Shown here one piece after another: positions 8,991 to 17,596 of a DNA stretch of 64,000 nt. Positions within the stretch are counted from its first letter, which is position 1; each line of letters begins with the position of its first letter. The stretch comes from Brotaphodocola sp003480315 (GTDB lineage Bacteria > Bacillota > Clostridia > Lachnospirales > Lachnospiraceae), in the NCBI RefSeq assembly GCF_964246085.1, contig NZ_CAXTPD010000005.1; one strand, written 5' to 3'. The notes beneath the pieces were generated by a model. The model made no database searches, had not been told where the DNA came from, and was given only the letters and a program-made list of their open reading frames with translations. Position numbers and translations under genes: made by a program.

Positions 8991-10951
8991 ATGTTAGCCT
9001 GGTCAGAATTTTACAATAAATTTTCCATACAACTGAATGAACAGCAGCAAAGTGCCGTGCGGAGCCTGACGGGCCCAGTGCTTCTTCTTGCGGTCCCGGG
9101 ATCAGGAAAAACGACGGTGCTGGTTACCGCCTGGGCTATATGATCTTTTGCAGGGGGATTACTCCGGAGAAAATTCTGACCGTGACGTATACGGTGGCGG
9201 CAACAAAGGATATGTCGGGGCGTTTTGCGAGCCGATTTGGGCAGGAGTTGGCGGATCGTCTGGAATTTCGCACCATTAACGGAATCTGCGCCAGATTGAT
9301 TCAGTATTATGGACGAAAAACGGGGCGGATTGCTTTTTCGCTTCTCACGGATGAAAAACGGATTGCCGCAATATTGCAGTTATTTGCGGGAGAACCAGCT
9401 GATGGATTACGATGATCAGATGGTTTATGCCTACAACATGCTGCTGAAAATTCCGTGGCTGCTAGAATATTTTCAGAATCAGTATCCGTATATCTGTGTG
9501 GATGAGGCGCAGGACACGTCAAAAATCCAGCACGCGATTATTGCACTGCTGGCATCCAGGACGGAAAATCTTTTTATGGTGGGAGATGAGGACCAGAGTA
9601 TTTACGGGGTTCGTGCAGCTTACCCAGAGGCGCTGTTAGAGTTTGAGCAGCATCATCCTGGGACGAAGGTGCTTCTAATGGAAGAAAATATCCGTTCCGA
9701 TGCGAACATTGTTCAGGCGGCTAACCGGTTTATCCAGAACAATACACTGCGCCATGAAAAACATATGCATCCGTCAAGACCAAAGCAGAGGGAAATACGG
9801 GAGATTTCTGTGGCGAACAGAAAAGCGCAGTATTCTTATCTTTTCAAGGTGCCGGCGAGTTGTACGAATCAGGCTGCGGTCCTTTACCGGGATCATGAAT
9901 GTGCCCTTCCTTTGATTGATCTTCTGGAACGAAATGGAATTCCATATCGGATGCGCAATGTAGACATAACATTTATACGAACCGGGTTGTGATGGATATC
10001 AGCAATATCATAAAACTTGCGGCCGATCCGCAAAATACGGAGTTGTTTTTGCAGGTTTATTATAAGCTTGATACATATCTGCGCAAACAGGATGCCCACA
10101 AAATTGCGGACATCAGCAGAAAACAAAAACTCTCCGTCTGGGAGGCAGTGCTTCAGTACGGAGATTTGGATGGTTGTGTAAGGGGAAGCATCAGTGCGAT
10201 TCAAACACACATACAGCATTTGCCGGGGGCACCGGCAGGCCGAGCTATTTACCGAATTGTTCAGTATATGGGCTATCAGGATTATCTTACCAGAAGTGAG
10301 ATCAAGGATAACAAACTGGATACCTTAAGGATGCTTGCCGCAATGGAGGAGTCACCGATCCGGCTGGTGGAGCGTTTGGGTGAACTTCAGCAGATCATAA
10401 AGGAAAAGCCGCAGGATTACAGTTGTCCGTTTGTTTTGTTTACGATTCATGCCAGCAAAGGACTGGAGTACGATGCAGTATATCTGCTGGATGTGATCGA
10501 TGGGATTTTACCGGCTCAGGTTCTACAGAATTCAAAGTCGGCGTCCAAAGAAGAACTGGAAACTTATGAGGAAGAACGGAGATTATTTTACGTAGGAATC
10601 ACAAGAGCAAAAAATCAGCTGAATGTATTTACCATGAAGCCGCAAAGTTCGGATTTTTGCGATGAATTATTTGGGCGAAAGGTTCCTAAAAAGCCAATGG
10701 AAATACCAAAGAGAGCAACTGCAGTGAACCAGCTCAAAGTAAAGCGGGAGCAGCCGAAAACCATTTCCGATGTAGCGTATCAGTACTTCCTGGATCAGCT
10801 TGGAGTTGGCATGGTCGTGGAACATAAGAAGTTTGGAGAAGGTGTGATCGCAGAGATGGAAAAAGGAAAAATCTGGATTGCTTTTAAAGAAGGCACGAAG
10901 TCATTCCAGGCCAGGGCACTGGCGGGAAGTGGAATGCTGAAGCTCCACTAA
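8991..10951 (+). pseudogene. Broken UvrD/PcrA-like helicase, copy 1
   Basis: It aligns along its length with the intact gene at 20543-22669. Three lesions are visible: a 1-base deletion near 9128 just after the Walker A GSGKTT region, a deletion of about 167 bp near 9376, and a 1-base deletion near 9972. The pieces still encode VDEAQDTS, VGDEDQSIYG, TIHASKGLEYD and FYVGITRAK. The C-terminal piece alone keeps about 320 codons. The gene cannot make a full helicase; the second copy may supply that function. Confidence 0.9.
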
Positions 10952-10967
10952 ATGATAAGAAGTTCCG

Positions 10968-11048
10968 TTGACATGAGGAAAGGTTCATGATATATTTAAG
11001 TTAGCAATAGCTAACCAATATAAATGATAGCATTCCAGGGAATGCTAT
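10968..11048 (+). promoter_or_regulatory. ahpC promoter with two palindromes
   Basis: TTGACA (10968-10973), a 17-bp spacer and TATATT (10991-10996) form a strong promoter. GTTAGC-AATA-GCTAAC (11000-11015) lies exactly over the expected transcription start and fits an operator. A second dyad with 10-bp arms and a 2-base centre (11027-11048, arm ATAGCATTCC) lies in the leader just before the ribosome site. Neither matches the PerR box I know, so the regulator is unknown. Confidence 0.7.
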
Positions 11049-11069
11049 TGCAGAAGGAGGGCTTTTAAC

Positions 11070-11633
11070 ATGTCAATGATTAACAAAGAAGTAAGTGATT
11101 TTTCGGTTCAGGCTTATCAGAATGGGGAGTTTAAAACGGTAACCAAAGAAGATATTCTGGGGAAATGGAGTGTATTTTTCTTCTATCCGGCGGACTTTAC
11201 CTTTGTATGTCCTACCGAGCTGGAAGATCTTCAGAACAAATACGCTGAGTTTCAGGCAGCAGGATGCGAAATCTTTTCCGTATCTACGGACTCTCATTTC
11301 GTTCATAAGGCATGGCATGATTCTTCGGAACGAATTGGTAAGATTATCTATCCTATGCTTGCGGACCCGACCCATGCACTGTGTAAGGATTTCGAAGTGC
11401 TGATTGAAGCGGACGGAATGGCAGAAAGAGGAAGCTTCATTGTGAATCCGGAAGGAAAGATTGTAGTATATGAAGTCAATGCGGGGAATGTTGGACGCAA
11501 TGCGGATGAACTTTTCCGCCGTCTGCAGGCAAGCCAGTTTGTAGCGGAACATGGAGATCAGGTATGTCCTGCAAAATGGCATCCGGGCGAAGAAACCCTG
11601 AAACCAAGCCTTGATCTGGTGGGTATGCTTTAA
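11070..11633 (+). CDS. ahpC: 2-Cys peroxiredoxin AhpC
   Basis: A 187-residue typical AhpC/Prx1 peroxiredoxin that reduces hydrogen peroxide, organic peroxides and peroxynitrite in the cytosol. The peroxidatic cysteine is C47 in FTFVCPTELEDL and the resolving cysteine C166 in QVCPAKW. The start follows AGAAGGAGG. The stop overlaps the next ATG (TAATG), coupling it to its reductase. It forms its own regulated two-gene operon between two defence modules, an odd place for a housekeeping operon. Confidence 0.95.
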   Translation: MSMINKEVSDFSVQAYQNGEFKTVTKEDILGKWSVFFFYPADFTFVCPTELEDLQNKYAEFQAAGCEIFSVSTDSHFVHKAWHDSSERIGKIIYPMLADPTHALCKDFEVLIEADGMAERGSFIVNPEGKIVVYEVNAGNVGRNADELFRRLQASQFVAEHGDQVCPAKWHPGEETLKPSLDLVGML

Positions 11634-13279
11634 TGGAAAAAGAAAAATTTTATGATGTGATTGTAGTTGGCGGAGGTCCGGCGGGATTGACGGCTGCATT
11701 ATATCTGGCGCGGGCGTGCTATCGTGTTCTTGTGGTAGAAAAAGAAAAGTTTGGTGGCCAGATTACAATCACCGATGAAGTTGTAAATTATCCGGGGGTT
11801 GAGAAAGCCAGCGGAAAAGAATTGACAGAAACCATGCGCGAACAGGCTGAAAATTTCGGAGCAGAGTTTTTGCTGGGTGAGGTTTTGACACTGAAAAAAG
11901 CGGAAGAGATGCCGGAAACGCAGATATGGGAAATTACGACGGATAATGGACGGTATCAGTGCTTCGGAGTACTTCTTGCAACGGGAGCCCATCCGAGAAT
12001 GGTAGGCTTTCCGGGAGAGGCAGAATTCCGAGGACATGGAGTTGCTTATTGCGCGACCTGTGACGGAGAGTTTTTCCGCGGGAAAGAAATTTTTGTAGTG
12101 GGAGGTGGCTTTGCAGCTGCGGAGGAATCTGTATTTCTGACAAAGTATGCAAGCCATGTGACCATACTGGTTCGTGGAAATGACTTTTCCTGCGCCGAGG
12201 CTGTTGCGGAAACAGCCAGAAAGCATCCGAAAATTACGGTTTTAACTAATACGGAGGTTGTCTGCGTGGAAGGTGACCACATGCTGCGCAAAATCTCTTA
12301 CAGAAATAATCAAACCGGAGAAACCAGTATTTTCCATAAGGAAAATGACACATTTGGCGTATTTGTGTTTGCGGGTTACGCACCCAATACCGGCCTGGTA
12401 AAAGATATGGTAAGTCTGGACGCTGGCGGGTATGTGGAGACTGACCGAAATCAGCAGACCAGCTGTCTGGGAATCTATGCAGCGGGCGATGTATGCCAGA
12501 AGAGCCTGCGTCAGGTCGTAACAGCAGTTGGAGATGGAGCAACAGCAGCCACAGCCCTTGAAAAATATGCGGCAGCCATGCAGGAAAAAACAGGGATTCA
12601 TCCGGAAAAACCGGTGAAAAAAGAACCAGAAAAGCCGGGAAAGGCTTTGGCGGGTGTCTTCTCACAGGACATTGTAAATCAGTTAAATGTGGTATTTTCC
12701 AGGATGGACGGGAAGCTGCAGCTTGACCTGCATCTGGATTCCCGTCCGGTAAGCCAGGAATTAAAAAGCTATATGCTGGAGCTGGCAAAATATACGGACA
12801 AGCTGACTGTGCGTGAGAGAGAAGCTGCGGAGGATGCATCCTCCTTCCTTCCATATGTGGAAGTGAAGAATGCGTCCGGGCAAAGCTGCGGACTGGCTTT
12901 TCATGGAGTGCCCGGAGGTCATGAGTTTACTTCGTTTATCCTGGGGCTCTACAATGCGGCCGGACCGGGACAGCCGCTTGCCCCTGAAATCAGAGAGAAA
13001 ATCCAGGCAATCAGTCATAAGGTCCAAATGCAGATTCTGGCATCCTTGTCCTGTACCATGTGCCCGGATCTTGTCGTGGCAGCCCAGAGAATTGCGTCGC
13101 TGAATCCATTGGTAACCGCAGATGTATATGACATCGCACATTTCCCGGAATTAAAAGAAAAATATAATGTTATGAGTGTTCCGTGTCTGGTTATCAATCA
13201 GGACAAAGTAACGTTCGGGAAAAAGAATATCCAGCAGTTGCTGGAAGTGATTGGCACTGGTAATAGCAACGAAATATAA
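11633..13279 (+). CDS. AhpF-like reductase: thioredoxin reductase with C-terminal thioredoxin-fold domain
   Basis: A 548-residue flavoprotein that reduces AhpC with NAD(P)H. FAD site GGGPAG is near 13-18, redox CATC at 140-143 and an NAD(P) site GGGFAAAEE follows. After about residue 310 a linker rich in K, E and P leads to a thioredoxin/glutaredoxin-fold domain with CTMC at 474-477 and a cis-proline VPCL near 516-519. E. coli AhpF carries the equivalent domain at the N-terminus, so the order is reversed here. Coupled to ahpC by overlapping stop and start. The family is found in anaerobic Firmicutes. Confidence 0.88.
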   Translation: MEKEKFYDVIVVGGGPAGLTAALYLARACYRVLVVEKEKFGGQITITDEVVNYPGVEKASGKELTETMREQAENFGAEFLLGEVLTLKKAEEMPETQIWEITTDNGRYQCFGVLLATGAHPRMVGFPGEAEFRGHGVAYCATCDGEFFRGKEIFVVGGGFAAAEESVFLTKYASHVTILVRGNDFSCAEAVAETARKHPKITVLTNTEVVCVEGDHMLRKISYRNNQTGETSIFHKENDTFGVFVFAGYAPNTGLVKDMVSLDAGGYVETDRNQQTSCLGIYAAGDVCQKSLRQVVTAVGDGATAATALEKYAAAMQEKTGIHPEKPVKKEPEKPGKALAGVFSQDIVNQLNVVFSRMDGKLQLDLHLDSRPVSQELKSYMLELAKYTDKLTVREREAAEDASSFLPYVEVKNASGQSCGLAFHGVPGGHEFTSFILGLYNAAGPGQPLAPEIREKIQAISHKVQMQILASLSCTMCPDLVVAAQRIASLNPLVTADVYDIAHFPELKEKYNVMSVPCLVINQDKVTFGKKNIQQLLEVIGTGNSNEI

Positions 13280-13290
13280 CAGATTCCCTA

Positions 13291-13330
13291 TTGACTTTCC
13301 CTCGTACATTGTATATGATGATTTATGTAC
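13291..13330 (+). promoter_or_regulatory. Promoter and dyad upstream of the pPIWI_RE island
   Basis: TTGACT (13291-13296), 17 bp, TATGAT (13314-13319). An inverted repeat GTACAT (13304-13309)/ATGTAC (13325-13330) straddles the -10, as expected of a repressor site. Transcription from here would pass the hairpin at 13412 before reaching the first island gene at 13473. Confidence 0.55.
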
Positions 13331-13411
13331 ACGAGTAATAGAATACGATGAATTGAACGGAATTGGTGCATTCATTTTACAATGCTCCAGTTTTGTATAT
13401 CATTTAAGTAT

Positions 13412-13444
13412 AAGTTCTTTGACCTTGTGTCAGGGAACTTTTTT
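13412..13444 (+). terminator. Intrinsic terminator or attenuator before the pPIWI_RE island
   Basis: A 12-bp stem (13412-13423 with 13429-13440, outer arm AAGTTC/GAACTT, two G-U pairs), five-base loop, then a T run. It may end the ahpC operon, but it lies 133 bases past that stop and downstream of a good promoter, so attenuation of the island is possible. Confidence 0.65.
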
Positions 13445-13472
13445 CATTTCATAAAAATTAATTGGGGGAAAC

Positions 13473-14582
13473 ATGGAAGATTTAATCAAATTGAAAACAG
13501 CGATGGATCTGATTGTTACAGGTTTATATGAGAAGGAACGCCAGAAAAAGAAGGGGGAGTATTTTTACAGCAAGCGTCTTATTCATGGAATTAATCTGTT
13601 TCAGAGTTTAAATTATAAGTACAACCCGGAAGGGTTTGATTTTGGAAAGATGCATGAGCAGAGTTTTATTACGGAGTATGCCATGCGGCCGGTGGCAGAA
13701 TGGTTTCAAGGATGGAAAAATAAGGAGAGCCTGAAGCTGGAAGACCAGAGCTTTTATTATATGGATGCGCTGGTGGGGGACAGTGGGTTTCATACGTTTC
13801 ACGTAAATGATAATTGCGAGGATTACATCGAGTATGTGGAAAAGGATGTGATTGCTGGGATTGAGCAAAGAGCGGTTTATGACTGTTTAAAGTCACTGGA
13901 TCAGGATGCGTATGTGAATCTGAGAAAGTTTTTGATTGAGCATCCGGTTATTCCGGAAAAAGATCTGAGGGGATTAAAACTGGGATATGCCCAGAACAGC
14001 ATTGCGCTGCAGGCAATTGAAAATGCCTATGAAGAGATTCAGAAAGATTGTTTTGTCTGCCCAAGGTGCGGTTGGACTCTGCAGAAAGAAAAGATCGGGA
14101 TGCGGTGCCAGAGCCGTACCTGCAGTGAAGCAGTTTATATTCCGGGGGAACTGAAAGTGATTTCCGGCAATGCCGGGATGCTGCGGTTAAAGCGTGGTGT
14201 GATGAAGTACATCGCGGTTCCGGGAAAGCTGGAACTGGAAATTTATGCGTATTGTGAGAAGCATGGGGTTCAGAGTGTGTTGTGGCCGCAGATGGACCGG
14301 TATGATATTGAAATCACGTTTCCGGACGGAACGGTGTGGGCAATTGACGCGAAAGCGGTAAAAGAACCGCATTTTCTGAAAGAGAATGTGGCGCGGGAGG
14401 GTGGTTTTCCATCCGGGACTTATGACCGGAGTTTTTATGTGATTCCGGATGCGTATGCGGCGGCAAGAACAGATTATAGGATGATCATTAACCAGGAACT
14501 GGCACGTCTGGGAGATCGTCAGACCCGTTGTATCCGGCTTTATGATTTGAAAAAAGAAATCAGGGAAAGGGGGAAACGCTGA
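13473..14582 (+). CDS. PD-(D/E)XK endonuclease of the pPIWI_RE three-gene island
   Basis: A 369-residue protein. The N-terminal 190 residues are helical and uncharacterised. A zinc ribbon (C196, C199, C212, C217) follows, then a restriction-endonuclease-fold domain with E254/E256, D278 and D292-A-K294 in DIEITFPDGTVWAIDAKAV, the PD-(D/E)XK core. A REase of this kind is the expected first partner of pPIWI_RE proteins, whose islands are predicted to restrict invading DNA. GGGGGA stands before the ATG, and the stop overlaps the next start (TGATG), so all three genes are one translationally coupled operon. Confidence 0.82.
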   Translation: MEDLIKLKTAMDLIVTGLYEKERQKKKGEYFYSKRLIHGINLFQSLNYKYNPEGFDFGKMHEQSFITEYAMRPVAEWFQGWKNKESLKLEDQSFYYMDALVGDSGFHTFHVNDNCEDYIEYVEKDVIAGIEQRAVYDCLKSLDQDAYVNLRKFLIEHPVIPEKDLRGLKLGYAQNSIALQAIENAYEEIQKDCFVCPRCGWTLQKEKIGMRCQSRTCSEAVYIPGELKVISGNAGMLRLKRGVMKYIAVPGKLELEIYAYCEKHGVQSVLWPQMDRYDIEITFPDGTVWAIDAKAVKEPHFLKENVAREGGFPSGTYDRSFYVIPDAYAAARTDYRMIINQELARLGDRQTRCIRLYDLKKEIRERGKR

Positions 14583-17500
14583 TGCAGGATATCAAAAAAA
14601 GATGGAAGCCATATTACGATGAAAAGAAGCATTTTTTGAGACTGGAACAGTTTGTCTTATTTGAGATGGCGCTTATGATCGTGAATCGCTGGAAGCAGGA
14701 TGCGGACGCCAATAAAGGCTATATTGTATTTACTAAGTACCAGAATATCGGAAAGAAGCAGTATGTTCCAGAGGATTATATCATCCAGAATGCCAGTGTC
14801 TGTCTTAGAAAATTCCGTTCTGAAAAGATGTGGAAGGATACGCTGAAAGAATATAAAAAGGATGAGTATGCGGGCATACGGTTATATGACATCACAGAGG
14901 ACCGGATTGTCGAGAAGAACACGGGAAATCTTGTCTACGCGGCACGTAAAAAGGATTATCTGTGCTATATTCTGTCATATTCCCGCAGCAGGGATAAGCG
15001 CTATGCAACCCATGGTGCATACCGGTATTTTAATAAAAATAATGAAGATAAACAGATCTATATTACGCTGAATGAAGAACTGGATGAAATGATCTGTGAC
15101 GTGAAGCGGGGAGGAGAACCTCGGAAGAAGATTGTAATTACAATGGAAAAACTCCTGGATGCCGCAGAAGAAATACAGGAGAAACGCCCAGGCGATCCCT
15201 GTGCCAGGATTCTGAAAACCAATGTGATCAAGGCAGTGAAAAATGGAAGCGTAAGCATGGCAGAGCAGCTGGAATTGGATCGTGTAGTGAACATTGTGGG
15301 CATGGTTGGCGCCGGTAAGACCACATTGTTAAAGGTTCTGGCATATATTCTGGATCAGCGTAAAAAACGGACCGTGATTGTCACGGATACCGTTGCAGAG
15401 GTATTTCAGTTATATCGGTATTTTCGGTCTTTGGGCTGCCAGTGCAGCCCGCTGATCGGCAAGGCGGAACGGGTAAAATATATTAACCAGTTGATAGGAG
15501 AAGAGGAAGATTATCTGGATGAAGAAATTTCAGAATATCTGACGACAAACTGTCTGATTGACGGCCTGGATACAAAAAATGAAAATGCGGTATCCTTTGG
15601 CGAGGAACCTTGTACGAAGTTGGAACAGGGAAACCGGCGGTATGTCTGCCCTTATTTTGAACAGTGTCCGGCCACGGCCATGCAGCGTGAGGCATTAACT
15701 GGCAATCTGGTGATTACCACCGTCGCGGGCCTGGTTATGGGCAGAGTGGGAAAGTTGCAGAGGGTTTTTCTGGAAGAGGCAGTCGCAGCTGCAGATGTTG
15801 TGTTTTACGATGAATGTGACCGGGTACAGAAAAACCTGGATGATCTGTTTACTCCTGCAACGGAATTTAATATGTTTATCAATGAGTGTGCAGAGCCGGT
15901 CAGCCAGTTTATGCTGGAGACGAATACGCGGCGTCTGGGAAATCTTGCGAGTGCCTATTATGCGGAACTGCAGGCGAAATCCCCCACGGTACTGCAATGT
16001 GTTTCCAATGCGGTGAAAGCGGCGAAAAACAGTGGAAACGGCAGCGTGCTGGCCAATACATTTTCTGCTTATACGTTGTTAGACAGCATTGTGGATGAAA
16101 TATCTGAAGCTACGGTAAAAGAAATCTATCGTCTGATGGATTTTCAGACAGCAGAAATGAGTTCGCTGTTTGATATTATGAGTCGTTCCTGTGAAAGCAT
16201 CCGGTCAGACCGTTTTGAGCAGCTGCTGGCAGAATGGCTGGATCGAAGGGAACCGCAGCTTAAAAATAATGAAAAAAAGATTGCGGTCAGGAAAAAAATA
16301 CAGCTGATCATTACCTTGATTTTCTTTGACCGGTTTATCATGGAGATTGGAACAGCGTATGAGGATTCCCAGGATGTCACGATGGGATATAATGAACTGG
16401 TTGGTTTCATCCGGACGCGTTTTACCGCACAGCAGGACTACCTGCCCTCTGCGTTAATGGGCAATCTGTTTGGAATAAAATTAACCAGCGAAGATGATAT
16501 TCTGCTGTTCCGGCAATATGCGTATGGCAGAGCGTTACTGACAGATCTGCCTTATTTGCGGGTCAATAAAGAAGGCGTGCCGATCGGGCCGCATGTGGTG
16601 CTGCTGTCAGGGTCCAGCTATGCCAAGGGCTCCTATGAATATCATGTCAATGCGGATGTAAATTATATTGTTGAAGCGGACAGATCTGTGCGGGAATTTA
16701 TTGGAAATACACAGTTTATAGAGCTTGGTTTAGCGGAGCGTGTATCCGGAAGTCCCCTTGAAAACCGGGATGCGGTTTTAAGAGATGTAGTAGATCGCTG
16801 TACTGCATATATCATTTCTGAATTGTCCGACAAAAAGGGCAAGATTCTTTTGGTAGTGAATAGTTTTTCCCAGGCAGAGACTGTGGCGGATCGTTTGCGG
16901 GCTAATTTTGTCAAACGTGGGTGCAGGGAAGAAGTTTGCGCGCTGATTTCTGACAAAAATATAGAAAAGAAAGATTTCAGTCAGTATATACGTCGCGGTG
17001 AGGTTTATAAATTTGACCAGAAAAAAGCGAGAATTCTGGTGGCTCCGGCGTTGGCAATTGAACGAGGACATAACATTGTGGATGAGCAGGGACATTCCTC
17101 GCTGAGCAGCGTGTTCTTCCTGATTCGCCCTATGGGTGTTCCGGATGATGTGAAAGAACGGAGCATTAAGATGAATGGTTATATGGCATCGAAATTATTC
17201 GAATACAAAGAAAATGATCTGTATCAGAAGAATCTTTATGTCCGTCAGGAAGCTACGAAATTCTGGAACCGCATGAATTATTCCGCGAAAAGAAGGCTGG
17301 ATTATCTGTGTGATAAGGAAATAAAAAGAGATCTGGTTTCTACCATGTTTGTTCTCATTCTGCAGATATTTGGGCGCCTATGCAGAGTTACAGACGCATC
17401 GAAAGAAACACCCACCGTTTATTTTGCAGATGGGGCATTTCGAAAAAAGATAGATGCAGAAGATGGATTTGATGCGTTAAATGAAATGTATGATTATTTA

Positions 17501-17596
17501 AAAGACATGCTGTCAGATGAAGAACACGGGGAAATTGCCAGAACCCTGTATGAACCATTCTTTACAGCATACGAAGGAGGTATCCGACATGAGTAA
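14582..17596 (+). CDS. DinG/XPD-like helicase of the pPIWI_RE island
   Basis: A 1004-residue protein. The first 230 residues are family specific (likely the pPIWI_RE Y/Z-type region). Walker A GAGKTT is at 243-248. Cysteines C344, C356 and C362, with C324, fit the Fe-S cluster of DinG/XPD helicases. The Walker B equivalent is DECD at 410-413. A late QIFGRLCRV matches motif VI. SF2 helicases of this type unwind DNA 5' to 3'. In this island it probably opens target DNA for the PIWI protein and the REase. It overlaps the previous gene by one base and the pPIWI_RE gene by eight. Confidence 0.85.
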   Translation: MQDIKKRWKPYYDEKKHFLRLEQFVLFEMALMIVNRWKQDADANKGYIVFTKYQNIGKKQYVPEDYIIQNASVCLRKFRSEKMWKDTLKEYKKDEYAGIRLYDITEDRIVEKNTGNLVYAARKKDYLCYILSYSRSRDKRYATHGAYRYFNKNNEDKQIYITLNEELDEMICDVKRGGEPRKKIVITMEKLLDAAEEIQEKRPGDPCARILKTNVIKAVKNGSVSMAEQLELDRVVNIVGMVGAGKTTLLKVLAYILDQRKKRTVIVTDTVAEVFQLYRYFRSLGCQCSPLIGKAERVKYINQLIGEEEDYLDEEISEYLTTNCLIDGLDTKNENAVSFGEEPCTKLEQGNRRYVCPYFEQCPATAMQREALTGNLVITTVAGLVMGRVGKLQRVFLEEAVAAADVVFYDECDRVQKNLDDLFTPATEFNMFINECAEPVSQFMLETNTRRLGNLASAYYAELQAKSPTVLQCVSNAVKAAKNSGNGSVLANTFSAYTLLDSIVDEISEATVKEIYRLMDFQTAEMSSLFDIMSRSCESIRSDRFEQLLAEWLDRREPQLKNNEKKIAVRKKIQLIITLIFFDRFIMEIGTAYEDSQDVTMGYNELVGFIRTRFTAQQDYLPSALMGNLFGIKLTSEDDILLFRQYAYGRALLTDLPYLRVNKEGVPIGPHVVLLSGSSYAKGSYEYHVNADVNYIVEADRSVREFIGNTQFIELGLAERVSGSPLENRDAVLRDVVDRCTAYIISELSDKKGKILLVVNSFSQAETVADRLRANFVKRGCREEVCALISDKNIEKKDFSQYIRRGEVYKFDQKKARILVAPALAIERGHNIVDEQGHSSLSSVFFLIRPMGVPDDVKERSIKMNGYMASKLFEYKENDLYQKNLYVRQEATKFWNRMNYSAKRRLDYLCDKEIKRDLVSTMFVLILQIFGRLCRVTDASKETPTVYFADGAFRKKIDAEDGFDALNEMYDYLKDMLSDEEHGEIARTLYEPFFTAYEGGIRHE

